Positions 1 to 9,129 are shown, counted from the first letter of the stretch. The stretch is 64,000 nt of DNA from Pseudomonas fluorescens (GCF_018614655.1 NZ_JAGGOG010000026.1:121628-185627); one strand, 5' to 3'. A program made the numbers and translations. Notes: generated by a model from the letters alone, not told the origin.

Positions 1-450
1 CATATCAGCCCCGGCCAGCAGGTGTACTTCACCATCCTCGGCGAGGCCGACAAGCGCTACTACGCCAAGCTGCGTGGTACGGAACCGGCGCCGCAGAACT
101 TCCTGGACACTCAGCCCGCCGGTACCCCGAAACAAAACACGGCGGTGTTCTACAACGCGCTGTTTGAGGTGCCCAACCCCGACCACCGTCTGCGCATTTC
201 TATGACCGCCCAGGTGCGCATTGTGCTTGATACCGCCAAAGCCGCACTGACGGTGCCGGTGGCGGCGCTCGGCCCGCGCAACGCCGATGGCAGTTTCCCG
301 GTACGGGTGGTGGATGCCAAAGGCAAGGCTGTTTCGCGCAACGTGCAGACGGGCATCAACAACAACGTCAAGGTGCAGATTCTTGACGGCCTGGCCGAGG
401 GCGACAAGGTGGTGATCGGCGATCCGTCGCCTGTTGTGGCGGGGGCCTGA
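1..450 (+). CDS. macA: MacA-type periplasmic adaptor, C-terminal part (5' end outside window)
   Basis: This is the last 149 codons of a membrane-fusion (HlyD/MacA) adaptor, open from base 1 to a TGA at 448-450. The visible part is the beta-barrel and membrane-proximal region, with the typical pattern of a hydrophobic VPVAAL segment followed by a GDKVVIG stretch at the C-terminus. Such adaptors bridge an inner-membrane ABC exporter to an outer-membrane channel. The stop codon is directly followed by macB, so the two are co-transcribed. In viscosin/massetolide-type lipopeptide clusters macA and macB follow the last NRPS gene; the PvdR adaptor of the pyoverdine PvdRT-OpmQ pump is the main alternative. 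The family is certain, the lipopeptide role is inferred. Confidence 0.85.
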   Translation, partial: HISPGQQVYFTILGEADKRYYAKLRGTEPAPQNFLDTQPAGTPKQNTAVFYNALFEVPNPDHRLRISMTAQVRIVLDTAKAALTVPVAALGPRNADGSFPVRVVDAKGKAVSRNVQTGINNNVKVQILDGLAEGDKVVIGDPSPVVAGA

Positions 451-453
451 TTG

Positions 454-2412
454 ATGACTCAACCCCTGCTGGAACTCAAAGGCATCACCCGCAGTTTCAT
501 GGCCGGCGAGCGCGAGTTTATCGCGCTCAAGGGCATCGACCTGACGATCAACGCCGGGGAAATGGTGGCGATCACCGGGGCTTCGGGCTCGGGCAAGTCG
601 ACCTTGATGAACATCCTCGGTGGTCTTGATTACGCCACGGCCGGCAGCTACAAGATCAATGGCATCGAAACCCGCTCCCTCGACGACGATCAACTGGCCG
701 AACTGCGCCGTGATTACTTCGGTTTTATCTTCCAGCGCTACCACCTGCTGGCACACCTGAGTGCTTTGCACAACGTCGAGATACCGGCGATTTATGCCGG
801 TTCCCCGCAGGCGGTGCGCCACAGTCGGGCCGGTGAGTTACTGGCGCGGCTGGGCCTGTCGGGGCACGTCACGCACCGACCGAGCCAGCTCTCCGGCGGC
901 CAGCAGCAACGGGTGAGTATCGCCCGGGCCTTGATGAACGGCGGCGAGGTGATCCTCGCCGACGAACCCACCGGCGCCCTCGATACCCACAGCGGCAAGG
1001 AAGTGATGCACATCCTGGCCGAGCTGCACGCAGCGGGGCATACGGTGATCATCGTCACCCACGACCCGAAAGTGGCCGCCAATGCCCAGCGGATCATCGA
1101 AGTGCGCGATGGCGAGATCGTCAGTGACCTGGCCAATGACAGCGTTGGCCTGGACCTGCCCAGTGAGGCACCGGTGGAGCCGAAACGGGCCGGCGCCCGG
1201 CGCCTGGTGGCCAGCCTGGGGTTGTTCAAGGAGGCCTTCAACATGGCCTGGGTGGCGCTGGTTTCCCACCGCATGCGCACCTTGCTGACCATGTTGGGGA
1301 TTGTCATCGGCATTACGTCAGTGGTGTCGATTTCGGCCATCGGCGAGGGTGCCAAGCGCTATGTGCTCAAGGACATCCAGGCCATTGGTAGCAACACGAT
1401 CGATATCTTTCCCGGCACCAGTTTTGGTGACAGCCGGGCCTCGGCGATCGAGACTCTTTTACCCTCCGATGTGGAGGCGCTGAACCAGCTGTACTACGTG
1501 GACAGCGCGACCCCGATGGTGGGCCGCAACTTGTTGCTGCGCTACGGCAATATCGACCTGGACGCTCAGGTGAACGGTGTCAGCGACCGCTATTTCCAGG
1601 TCAAGGGCCTGAAACTGGAAGCCGGCATTTCCTTTAGCGAAAGCGACGCCCGGCGTCAGGCGCAAGTGGTGGTGATCGATCACAACACCCGTCACCGGCT
1701 TTTCGGCGCCGGGGTGGACCCGTTGGGCCAAGTGATTCTGATCGGCAACCTGCCGTGCACGGTGATTGGCGTGACGAAGGAAAACAAGAACATGTTCGCC
1801 GCCAGCAAGGCTCTTCAAGTCTGGGTGCCTTATGAGACGGCGGCGGGTCGGTTGTTGGGGCAGCGTCATCTGGACAGCATCACCGTGCGCATCAAGGACG
1901 GCCAGCCCAGTAAGGTGGTGGAAGATAACGTCAACAAACTGATGCAGCAGCGCCACGGCACCAAGGACTTTTTCACCAACAACCTCGACAGCATCATGCA
2001 GACGGTACAGAAAACCAGCCGTTCCCTGACGCTGCTGCTGTCGCTGATTGCGGTGATTTCCCTGTTGGTGGGCGGGATCGGCGTGATGAATATCATGCTG
2101 GTGTCGGTCACCGAACGTACCCGCGAGATCGGCATCCGCATGGCGGTTGGTGCGCGGCAGTCGGATATTCGTCAGCAGTTCCTGGTGGAAGCCGTGATGG
2201 TCTGCCTGATTGGCGGGATGATCGGCATCTCGCTGTCACTGGGCATCGGCTCGTTGTTCTCGTTGTTCGTCAAAGAGTGGGAGATGGTGTTTTCGGTGGG
2301 CTCAATCGTCACCGCGTTTGCCTGTTCGACGATGATCGGCATCGTGTTTGGCTTTGTGCCGGCGCGCAATGCGGCACGGCTGGACCCTATCGAAGCGTTG
2401 GCGCGGGATTGA
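454..2412 (+). CDS. macB: MacB-type ABC exporter (ATPase fused to permease)
   Basis: A 652-residue MacB-family exporter with an N-terminal ATPase and C-terminal membrane part. The ATPase shows the Walker A GASGSGKST, the signature LSGGQQQR and the Walker B/D-loop run ADEPTGALD. After a linker come a first membrane helix near residue 275, a large periplasmic domain, and three helices at the C-terminus including the LLVGGIGVMNIMLVSVTERT segment typical of MacB/FtsX. A TTG at 451 abuts the macA stop, but ATG 454 is the more likely start. With MacA it should export a lipopeptide or siderophore through a TolC-like channel. No outer-membrane channel gene follows, which argues against the PvdT-OpmQ arrangement and fits the lipopeptide MacAB pair. 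Confidence 0.93.
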   Translation: MTQPLLELKGITRSFMAGEREFIALKGIDLTINAGEMVAITGASGSGKSTLMNILGGLDYATAGSYKINGIETRSLDDDQLAELRRDYFGFIFQRYHLLAHLSALHNVEIPAIYAGSPQAVRHSRAGELLARLGLSGHVTHRPSQLSGGQQQRVSIARALMNGGEVILADEPTGALDTHSGKEVMHILAELHAAGHTVIIVTHDPKVAANAQRIIEVRDGEIVSDLANDSVGLDLPSEAPVEPKRAGARRLVASLGLFKEAFNMAWVALVSHRMRTLLTMLGIVIGITSVVSISAIGEGAKRYVLKDIQAIGSNTIDIFPGTSFGDSRASAIETLLPSDVEALNQLYYVDSATPMVGRNLLLRYGNIDLDAQVNGVSDRYFQVKGLKLEAGISFSESDARRQAQVVVIDHNTRHRLFGAGVDPLGQVILIGNLPCTVIGVTKENKNMFAASKALQVWVPYETAAGRLLGQRHLDSITVRIKDGQPSKVVEDNVNKLMQQRHGTKDFFTNNLDSIMQTVQKTSRSLTLLLSLIAVISLLVGGIGVMNIMLVSVTERTREIGIRMAVGARQSDIRQQFLVEAVMVCLIGGMIGISLSLGIGSLFSLFVKEWEMVFSVGSIVTAFACSTMIGIVFGFVPARNAARLDPIEALARD

Positions 2413-2450
2413 AGAGGGCGGCGTCTACAGGGGGGGCCGTGTCGAGCACC

Positions 2451-2560
2451 TGTAACCGCTGGCGCAGCCTGCGATCGGCTGCGCAGCAGTCGCCAGGATC
2501 TTGAAACGGCCGAAGGTCCTTCGGCCCTTATCGCAGCCTCGTGCCTCGGCAGCGGCTACA
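2451..2560. repeat. REPIN-like 110-bp palindromic repeat, copy 1
   Basis: The element begins TGTAACCGCT and ends AGCGGCTACA, the inverse of TGTAGCCGCT, with internal GCGCAGCCTGCGATCGGCTG and GGCCGAAGGTCCTTCGGCC palindromes. A 110-bp near-identical copy lies at 10077-10186 and shorter relatives at 5515-5549, 10038-10057 and inside 14933-15037. It sits between the convergent macB and luxR genes. Confidence 0.85.
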
Positions 2561-2606
2561 ACGGGCCAAATGTATGACCTGACAGAGACGGTATTTAACC
2601 AGGGGG

Positions 2607-3344
2607 CTACAGGGCCGCGCCGTCCTGTGCCGAATACATCCACCGCAACAACGAATGCCGCCCGCTGATGCCCATCTTGATCGCCGCCCGCTTGAGGTAG
2701 CTCTCGATGGTGTTGACCTTCAGCGCCAGTTGCTCGGCCAACTCCGGCGCGGTACGTCCGGCCAGCATGCCGACACACACTTCCAGTTCACGGCTTGACA
2801 GCTTCAGACCCGATTGCGCCAGGCGTTCGTCAAAGCGTCGACGCAGGGTTTCGATGCCCTGATTTTCGCTGCCCTGGGTGAGGGCGCTGTTGTCGTTGCT
2901 GCATGGCTGGATCGCGGCGATGTGTTTCTCGACCATGGGTAACAGCAGCGATGAGAAATCCTGCAGGATGATCCGTTCCTGGGCAGAAAAATTCTGCGAC
3001 TGGTGCGAGCGATACACCGAGAGTACGTAATTGAAATCGTCCTTGCGCCGAGTCAGGTGCAACTGAGCGGCGGGCCATGCGGGATCGGATGCCGTGGGCG
3101 CGGTGTGGATGCTGCCGGCCACTGAGTCGGTGTACACCGGGAGCAGGCCTTCGATCCTTGAGGCACACCCTTTGCGCTTGGGCTGACCCTCTGAATTCAC
3201 ACGCAATTGCGTAATGTGCGTGGCATCCACATCCAGTTGGGTGAGTATCAGGTCATGCAGCATGCGCGGGAAGTGGCGACTGCCGGTGCTGGCGATGACC
3301 TTGCCAATGTGTGGGAACAGGTGTGAGTTCATCATTTCGTCCAT
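2607..3344 (-). CDS. LuxR-family transcriptional regulator of the lipopeptide-cluster type
   Basis: A 245-residue protein with a C-terminal LuxR/FixJ helix-turn-helix at about residues 180-235 (LSSRELEVCVGMLAGRTAPE through NTIESYLKRAAIKMGISGRH). The N-terminal 170 residues show no response-regulator receiver and no evident acyl-homoserine-lactone binding signature. The gene converges on macB. Non-AHL LuxR proteins placed directly after macAB are known pathway regulators in viscosin, massetolide and related lipopeptide clusters (ViscBCR type). ATG codons at 3344, 3335 and 3332 are all possible starts and no strong ribosome binding site separates them. The family is clear; assignment to lipopeptide control rests on synteny. 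Confidence 0.85.
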   Translation of the reverse strand: MDEMMNSHLFPHIGKVIASTGSRHFPRMLHDLILTQLDVDATHITQLRVNSEGQPKRKGCASRIEGLLPVYTDSVAGSIHTAPTASDPAWPAAQLHLTRRKDDFNYVLSVYRSHQSQNFSAQERIILQDFSSLLLPMVEKHIAAIQPCSNDNSALTQGSENQGIETLRRRFDERLAQSGLKLSSRELEVCVGMLAGRTAPELAEQLALKVNTIESYLKRAAIKMGISGRHSLLRWMYSAQDGAAL

Positions 3345-3612
3345 GAGTTTTGTGGGTGAAGAGGCCGCCTTATCGCGATGGGTTTTAAGATGATAAGTAG
3401 AGTGAATAACCTACAGTGATAGTAGTGACGGCCGAGTCGTATCCTAGTACAGCCTTGGGATAGCAGGGGGATCCAATCCGTAAAAAAAATATTAAGTCGC
3501 ACCAGGACGACAACCCAAAAAGGTCGGACTGAATGGTCTATTGGCGGGGGTAGTTGAACACTGCACTGTTGCAGTGGTGTGTCGAGGAGGCGGACACCTC
3601 CTCGGCGTGGGT
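3345..3612. other. Intergenic region between luxR and mdeA
   Basis: This gap holds the upstream region of the LuxR gene and the downstream region of mdeA. A perfect 8-bp stem CGAGGAGG/CCTCCTCG with a 6-base loop lies at 3583-3604, and a weaker CACTGC/GCAGTG hairpin at 3559-3576. Both could act in mdeA 3'-end formation, although no T-run follows them on the minus strand. No gene was seen. Confidence 0.5.
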
Positions 3613-4863
3613 TTACTTGGCGTGTACCTCAAGCTGAACCGCAGGCTTTGCCACCGGCGCGCGCTTGATGCACTTGGCCAGGGCCTGCTGCACATCCGCC
3701 AGCAAATCGGCGACGTCTTCAAGACCTGCCGACAGCCGCACCAGCCCTTCGGAAATCCCGTGATGGGCGCGTTCTTCGGGGGTGTAAGTGGAGTGGGTCA
3801 TGCTCGCCGGGTGCTGGGCCAATGACTCGGCATCCCCCAGGCTCACCGCACGGCTGAACAGCTGGAGCGCATTCATGAAACGCCGTCCGGTATCGATGCC
3901 GCCCTTGAGCTCGAAGGCGATCATGCCGCCGGACAACTTCATCTGGCGGGCGGCCAGTTCGTACTGCGGGAACGACGCCAGTCCGGGATAGGTGACCCAT
4001 TCCACCGCAGGGTGGGCCTGCAATGCTTCGGCGATGGCCTGGGCGTTACTGCAATGGCGATCCATGCGCAGGGCCAACGTCTTGAGACCGCGCATCAACA
4101 GAAAGGCATCCTGAGGCGACAGTACGGCGCCGGTCAGATCCTTGAGGCCTTGCAGGCGAATCCGTTGGGCCAGGGCCTGGGTGGTGACGGCGATGCCTGC
4201 GGTGATATCGCCGTGGCCGCTGAGGTATTTGGTGGCTGAATGCACCACCACATCGGCGCCCATTTCCAGAGGGCGTTGCAGGTAAGGGGTGCAATAGGTG
4301 TTGTCCACCACCACGGTGATACCGGGCTGTTGGTGCGCGATCTCGGCTACGGCCGTGATGTCCACCAGTTGCAGATTGGGGTTGGCCGGGGTTTCGAAGT
4401 AGATCATGCGGGTTTGAGGCGAGAGCGCCGCTCGCAAGGCGGCCAGGTCTGATAGGTCGACATGGCGCACCTTGACGCCGAACTCACCGATCCCGTGGTG
4501 CAGCAGGGCGAAGGTGCAGCCGTAGAGCGTCTGGCTGACGATGATTTCGTCACCTGGACGCAGCAGGGTCCAGAAGGTGGCGGCGATTGCCCCCATGCCG
4601 GAGCTGAAGGCCACGGCGGCTTCGCCGTTTTCCAGGGTCGCCATGCGTGATTCCAGCAAGGCCAGGGTCGGGTTGGAAATGCGTGTGTAGAAGTGCCCGC
4701 GCTCTTCACCGGCAAAGCAACCGGCGCCGTATTCGGCGGTGGGAAAGGCGAAGGTGGCGCTGAGGTAGATCGGCGGGATCAGGGCGCCGTGGTGGTCTTG
4801 TGGGTCATAGCCATGGTGGATGGCGCGGGTGGAAAAGCCGAACGTGTTGTGTTTATTGTTCAT
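3613..4863 (-). CDS. mdeA: L-methionine gamma-lyase
   Basis: A 416-residue PLP enzyme of the Cys/Met metabolism family. It should cleave L-methionine to methanethiol, ammonia and 2-oxobutyrate in the cytoplasm. The PLP lysine lies in SATKYLSGHGD. The YGCTF segment carries the active-site cysteine (Cys116 in P. putida MdeA) that separates this enzyme from cystathionine lyases. The frame stays open further upstream, but the ATG at 4863 is preceded by AAGGAGCG and begins the conserved protein. The C-terminus is about 18 residues longer than the usual 398-residue enzyme. It is divergent from an Lrp-type regulator, as for P. putida mdeA/mdeR, so that regulator probably controls it. Confidence 0.93.
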   Translation of the reverse strand: MNNKHNTFGFSTRAIHHGYDPQDHHGALIPPIYLSATFAFPTAEYGAGCFAGEERGHFYTRISNPTLALLESRMATLENGEAAVAFSSGMGAIAATFWTLLRPGDEIIVSQTLYGCTFALLHHGIGEFGVKVRHVDLSDLAALRAALSPQTRMIYFETPANPNLQLVDITAVAEIAHQQPGITVVVDNTYCTPYLQRPLEMGADVVVHSATKYLSGHGDITAGIAVTTQALAQRIRLQGLKDLTGAVLSPQDAFLLMRGLKTLALRMDRHCSNAQAIAEALQAHPAVEWVTYPGLASFPQYELAARQMKLSGGMIAFELKGGIDTGRRFMNALQLFSRAVSLGDAESLAQHPASMTHSTYTPEERAHHGISEGLVRLSAGLEDVADLLADVQQALAKCIKRAPVAKPAVQLEVHAK

Positions 4864-4987
4864 GGTCGGACGCTCCTTATTTCCTACGATGCTATGCTTA
4901 TAACCGAGGCCGAACGTTCCATACTTTGCCGAGAAAAGCTGGCATGTTGGGATAAAAATCAATAAAAATGAATTTTTGAGGCAAGAC

Positions 4988-5458
4988 ATGCCTGTAAGCC
5001 TGGACCGTACCGATAAAGCCCTGCTGGATGCCCTGCAGGGTAATGCCCGTTTGACCGTGGCCGAGCTGGCCGAGCGTGTTTCCCTGACCACTTCGCCGTG
5101 TTGGCGACGGGTGAAACATCTTGAAGACAGTGGGGTGATCAGTGGTTATCAGGCGATTCTTTCGCCCAAGGCGCTGGGGTATGGGGTGACAGCGTTTGTC
5201 AGCATCATGATGGATACCCATTCCAGGGAAATTGCCCGGGCGTTTGAGCAGCGGTTGTTGGCGATTCCCGAGATTGTGGCGTGTCATAACGTTTCGGGGC
5301 GGTACGATTTTTTGCTGGAAGTGGTCGCGAAGGATCTGGAGTCGTTTGGGGAGTTTGCACGGGAGGTTTTGCAGACGTTGCCTTGCGTCAAGGAGATTTA
5401 TTCGAGTTTTTCGTATAAGTCGGTGAGGTCGTTGAGGGTGCTTCCGTTGCCGGGATGA
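4988..5458 (+). CDS. mdeR: Lrp/AsnC-family regulator of methionine gamma-lyase
   Basis: A 156-residue Lrp/AsnC protein. An N-terminal winged helix-turn-helix (LDRTDKALLDALQGNARLTV through SPCWRRVKHLEDSGVI) is followed by the RAM ligand-binding/oligomerisation domain with FLLEVVAKDLESF. ATG 4988 is chosen over an in-frame TTG at 4976 because a GAGG motif lies at normal spacing before it. The gene is divergent from mdeA across about 120 bp, the classic arrangement in which MdeR senses methionine or a related amino acid and activates mdeA. The link to mdeA is inferred from position and from the known P. putida pair. Confidence 0.88.
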   Translation: MPVSLDRTDKALLDALQGNARLTVAELAERVSLTTSPCWRRVKHLEDSGVISGYQAILSPKALGYGVTAFVSIMMDTHSREIARAFEQRLLAIPEIVACHNVSGRYDFLLEVVAKDLESFGEFAREVLQTLPCVKEIYSSFSYKSVRSLRVLPLPG

Positions 5459-5500
5459 CGTGGCGGCCCGGCCTTTGAAAAGCAGCCTTAGGGCTAACAC

Positions 5501-5578
5501 CGAACCTTGCTTTTTGTAGCCGCAGCCTCCTGCCTCGGCAGCGGCTACAGGACAACCGAACGCCAAAAAGCGTTCGGT
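5501..5578. repeat. Left bracketing repeat with short palindrome and hairpin
   Basis: The stretch starts CGAACCTTGCTTTTTGTAGC, contains a 35-bp inverted repeat ending GCAGCGGCTACA (5515-5549), then GGACAACCGAAC. The same left and right flanks reappear in direct orientation at 10023-10211, where the central palindrome is longer. Together the two copies bracket the fusion hydrolase, MFS and LysR genes. Confidence 0.75.
5555..5578. terminator. Hairpin between convergent mdeR and fusion hydrolase gene
   Basis: A perfect 9-bp stem ACCGAACGC/GCGTTCGGT closes a six-base CAAAAA loop. It lies between two convergent genes and could end transcripts from both, although no long T-run follows on either strand. 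Confidence 0.45.
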
Positions 5579-7581
5579 CAGTGCTCGTTCTTAATTGATT
5601 TTTCAACAACCATGAAAGGGCCGGCTCGTACAGCGGGCTGGCTAACCGTAGACCAGTTCCTGCCACGCTTTACCGTGTCGAGAATGCACCGCAGATCGGT
5701 ATACAGCGCCATTTGATCGGGCGCGCGCAATATCACCGTAACAATGCGACCGCCATCCGGTGCCTCTGACAGGACCGCGACATTGTAACAGCCGGGCTGG
5801 AGCGTTCCTGTCTTGCCGCCCAGGACATCGTAGTCGTCGATAACCTTGATGGTCGAACTGATCTTTTGTTGCCGGGGTGTCGGTCCAAGCACCTGCATGA
5901 CATGGCTGGGCTTGCCCCAGCTTTCAGTGATGTGCGGATATTGCATCGCTGTCAGCATGAGCGTTGCCATATCGGCTGCGGTCGTCAGCTGTCCGCGTAC
6001 GGATTGCCCGCTTGGATTATGGAACTGTGTATTGTGCATTCCGATCTGTGCAGCCTTGGCATTCATTTGGGCAATGAACCGCTCTGAAGCGCCGCCTTCA
6101 GGGCTGCCCTCGTCATCGATGAGCCATCGGCCGAATGTGCGCCCAATCGCGTTTGCGGTGATGTTGGAGGACGGCAGCATCAGATTGAGGATCGCATCGC
6201 GAAACGTGATCTTCTCGCCTGGCTTGACGTTGATGCCGGACTCTCCAACGACGTCTGTCTCATCGATGTCCAGATAATCGGTGAGAGACTTTCCGAACCT
6301 TGGCATCAGGTCGAACATGACGACCGCGGTCATCAGCTTCGTCAGCGAAGCCAGCGGTAACTGCTTGGTCGACGACTTGTCGAAGAGCAGTTCGTGCTCA
6401 TCCTCTGTTCCCTGCGCAACTTTCAGGCTGATGGCGCTCGGGGCGTCGATATCGGGAGGCGAATAACGCTCGAAAGGACGACGGGCAGGAACCGCATTTT
6501 CGTTGCAGGCTTGCTCTCGGTCGAGCTTGTTGAGCCTGGCGCGAACCGTCTGCGGCGTTGCGCCTTTGGCAATCAGCGCGGCCGCCAGTCGCGCATGTTC
6601 GGTCAGGACATGATGTGCGGGAGCCTTCGCATGCGCGAAGATATGCTGCGGATTGAGTTTCGCTTTACGCAGGTGGCGCACATAGCGCAACTGCGTGTTG
6701 AAAGGCACGACCTGGTCCTCTGGATCGGAAATCACATAAAGGGTGGGCGGCGGCGCTTTGGGGATTCGTTCAATATCATCAAGGGGGTCATAAAAGCGGG
6801 TGGAATCCTGGAGGAACCGTGCCGGGATATCCCGCTGATATTCCCAGTAAGCGGCCACCTGCCTGACCGAAACCAGGGACGAGGCCAACACGGCAGCAGT
6901 AATATCCTCGCGCCGGCTGAGCAGCGCCGCTACGATCTGGCCGCCACCGGATTGTCCGGCCAGGATGAAGGAACCGATAGTGTATCGCTGCTTCAACGCA
7001 TCAAGCGCCTGATCCATAAGGGCAATCTCGAGCGGTTGCCGCCTCATGAGATGATTGCCCGAGGAGCCGTACAGACCGGGACGCGCAAGGAAGATGGCGG
7101 GTGCATTCGCCTCGCAGGACCATTCGGCCGTGGCCGCTTCGATCTTGGCCGGCGTTTGGGACTGATAGGAGGTTGAAATGTGGCGTACACCCTTGGACGT
7201 GGTGAGGAGGGCATCGCCGCCGAAATAGACCAGTATCTGCGCGTTCTTTTGGCTCGCCAGGCCGTATGCATAATATCTGACGCAATAACCCTGGCCCTCA
7301 ACTTCGATCCACAGTCCGCTGGGGATTTGCGCGCATAGTTCCTCAGTGGCCACTGTTCCGTGAAGCGCCTCGTTAGTCGGGAACGGGGTATCGCCAGTTA
7401 CGATACTGAGGGTTTTCGGGTCAGGTTTCTCGAAGGGGCCAAGCGTGGGCTGATTATCGAGATGCGGGGCCGTAAACCGTGGTCGGCCGGTCACCGCGTA
7501 GCAATATTTGAGACACCCCCATTTGAAGAGGCGCCAGAGCCTGCTCCAGGATATGGCCAGCGACCTTGTGAGAATACCCAA
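5578..7581 (-). CDS. Two-domain serine hydrolase: alpha/beta-hydrolase fused to a DD-peptidase-like (PBP/beta-lactamase fold) domain
   Basis: A 667-residue protein with two different catalytic folds. Residues about 95-345 look like an alpha/beta hydrolase: nucleophile elbow GQSGG (Ser211), possible acid Asp286/Asp289 in ISDPEDQ, and His323/His324. Residues about 375-640 look like a D-Ala-D-Ala carboxypeptidase: SLTK (Ser412, Lys415), SSN (471-473) and KTGT (590-593). Normal low-molecular-mass PBPs have a cleaved signal peptide; here the first 30 residues are hydrophobic but charge-interrupted, so an uncleaved anchor is possible. The start is TTG 7581, supported by AGGAG six bases upstream. 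The gene looks less GC-rich than its neighbours, which suggests transfer. Substrate and role are unknown. Confidence 0.8.
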   Translation of the reverse strand: MGILTRSLAISWSRLWRLFKWGCLKYCYAVTGRPRFTAPHLDNQPTLGPFEKPDPKTLSIVTGDTPFPTNEALHGTVATEELCAQIPSGLWIEVEGQGYCVRYYAYGLASQKNAQILVYFGGDALLTTSKGVRHISTSYQSQTPAKIEAATAEWSCEANAPAIFLARPGLYGSSGNHLMRRQPLEIALMDQALDALKQRYTIGSFILAGQSGGGQIVAALLSRREDITAAVLASSLVSVRQVAAYWEYQRDIPARFLQDSTRFYDPLDDIERIPKAPPPTLYVISDPEDQVVPFNTQLRYVRHLRKAKLNPQHIFAHAKAPAHHVLTEHARLAAALIAKGATPQTVRARLNKLDREQACNENAVPARRPFERYSPPDIDAPSAISLKVAQGTEDEHELLFDKSSTKQLPLASLTKLMTAVVMFDLMPRFGKSLTDYLDIDETDVVGESGINVKPGEKITFRDAILNLMLPSSNITANAIGRTFGRWLIDDEGSPEGGASERFIAQMNAKAAQIGMHNTQFHNPSGQSVRGQLTTAADMATLMLTAMQYPHITESWGKPSHVMQVLGPTPRQQKISSTIKVIDDYDVLGGKTGTLQPGCYNVAVLSEAPDGGRIVTVILRAPDQMALYTDLRCILDTVKRGRNWSTVSQPAVRAGPFMVVEKSIKNEH

Positions 7582-7778
7582 TCTCTACTCCTCTCTCTGT
7601 ATTCATAGTCGACGACCTCGTTGTGGATGACAGTGCTTCCATCTCTCGGTAGGGGGCAGCACGGCTCATCGTTCGTGCTGCGCCACGCGGGTGCGGTGCG
7701 TTGGCTCGGGAGTATAGTCAAGTAACGACTTGCTGCCGGTGTGCGCAGCGAGGTTGTGAAGCGTTGGCGCTGGCGGAT

Positions 7779-9023
7779 TCAAGCTGACCTTGACTCCAGC
7801 GCGCCGGCTTTTTCCACGTGGGGAAATAGCGGCACGGTCAACAGTGCGCAGAAGGCTGCAGCCAGCCATACCGTGCCCCAGGAAAAATGCGTCATGAGGG
7901 CCGATGCTGCGATAGGCGTGGCGAACAACACGACAAAGACGCAGGTATTACCCATTGCCAGGGCGGTGCCGGCTCGATTGGCGCCCGCCAGTGTGGCCAG
8001 TTCGGTGTAGGCCACGCCGTGCCACGCCGATACGCTGATTCCGGCGACGACCATTACACCGATGATCAAGGCGCTGGCCAAGGGCGATTCGCCCATGCCG
8101 TAAAAGCGGGTTGCCGATACCGTGATGCCGAGCAAAAGGAACGTCACGGTACTCAGCCAGGCGCAGGCTTTGAGGTAGCTGCGACGGTTTTTGTTTTTAT
8201 CGGTCCAGCGTCCGCTCCAGATCCTGCTGACGATAGCGCCAACCTGTATGACAGCCAGGGTCGCGGATACGAGGGTGATAGTGAGGTTACTGAAGTCGTG
8301 AAAGAACACCGCCGCGTAGGTGAGAATCGCAAACTGCGGGGCGCAGAGCAGCCCTATGGCTAATACGATTCGCCAGACCCGTAAGTCTTTCAGCGGGCTG
8401 TGGTCGGATGCAGCGTTCTGTTTTTTAGCGGCCGCACCGGAGAAGTCCGGCTCATAGAGCCAAAGCCAGGCAAACAGGCACGCCACCAGGCAGAACAGTG
8501 CGCTGGCAATAAACACTTCGACAAAGCCGTATCGGTGGGCAAGGTAGGGCAATATCACCGCCCCCAAGGCATAGCCGCCCGGGACCGCTGTTTGCCGAAT
8601 GCTCATGGCCAGTCCCCGTTCGCCTTCCTTGAACCATGCCATGATCGCCCGGCCACTGGCGCCATTGACGCTACTTCCCAGCAGCCCCACGACAAATAAC
8701 CCCGCGGCCAGCAATACCAGGGTGGGCGCATACAGCGCCAGCATGGCCAGTACCAACAGGGCTATCCCCGAACTCAGAAGCCCGGTGAGCAGTACCGGTC
8801 GATCCCCCCAGCGGTCAGTCAACAGGCCCCAGGGAATTTCGCTGATGGCAATGCCAAGTCCCAAGACGCCCAGCACCAGCCCCAGTTCGGTATTGTCGAG
8901 CTGATAGGTGGCACGCATGTAAATAGCGGTTGCCGGCAGCCCTCCCACTACGCTGGAAAAACTGGCATTGGCCGCAACACCGACACCCAGCACCTTCCAG
9001 CGGTGACTATTATCGACAGGCAT
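7779..9023 (-). CDS. MFS transporter
   Basis: A 414-residue major facilitator with about twelve membrane segments. The cytoplasmic loop 2-3 signature appears as WGLLTDRWGDRPVL. Its position, divergent from a LysR regulator at 9130, is the usual layout for a regulator controlling its own exporter or importer. The substrate cannot be read from the sequence. ATG 9023 begins MPVDNSHRWKVLGVGVAANA, leading straight into the first membrane helix. It lies within the repeat-bracketed 5.5-10.2 kb segment. Confidence 0.88.
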   Translation of the reverse strand: MPVDNSHRWKVLGVGVAANASFSSVVGGLPATAIYMRATYQLDNTELGLVLGVLGLGIAISEIPWGLLTDRWGDRPVLLTGLLSSGIALLVLAMLALYAPTLVLLAAGLFVVGLLGSSVNGASGRAIMAWFKEGERGLAMSIRQTAVPGGYALGAVILPYLAHRYGFVEVFIASALFCLVACLFAWLWLYEPDFSGAAAKKQNAASDHSPLKDLRVWRIVLAIGLLCAPQFAILTYAAVFFHDFSNLTITLVSATLAVIQVGAIVSRIWSGRWTDKNKNRRSYLKACAWLSTVTFLLLGITVSATRFYGMGESPLASALIIGVMVVAGISVSAWHGVAYTELATLAGANRAGTALAMGNTCVFVVLFATPIAASALMTHFSWGTVWLAAAFCALLTVPLFPHVEKAGALESRSA

Positions 9024-9129
9024 AAGCCCCCTTAAAAAAGCTCAATATGTGTTGGCAAAAGGCTCTCACGGGTCCATCGTGCTGAATGTCAAATTGTTTT
9101 GTGTGTTGGTCCCAAAAAACAGGATGGTT

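Noticed and set aside
451..2412. MacAB as the pyoverdine exporter PvdRT
   Set aside because: No opmQ-like outer-membrane gene follows and a LuxR regulator does, which fits lipopeptide clusters better. Not fully excluded, since upstream genes are outside the window.
3613..5091. Longer methionine gamma-lyase starting at 5091
   Set aside because: The extra N-terminus is the divergent mdeR sequence read backwards. ATG 4863 has an AAGGAG site and begins the conserved protein.
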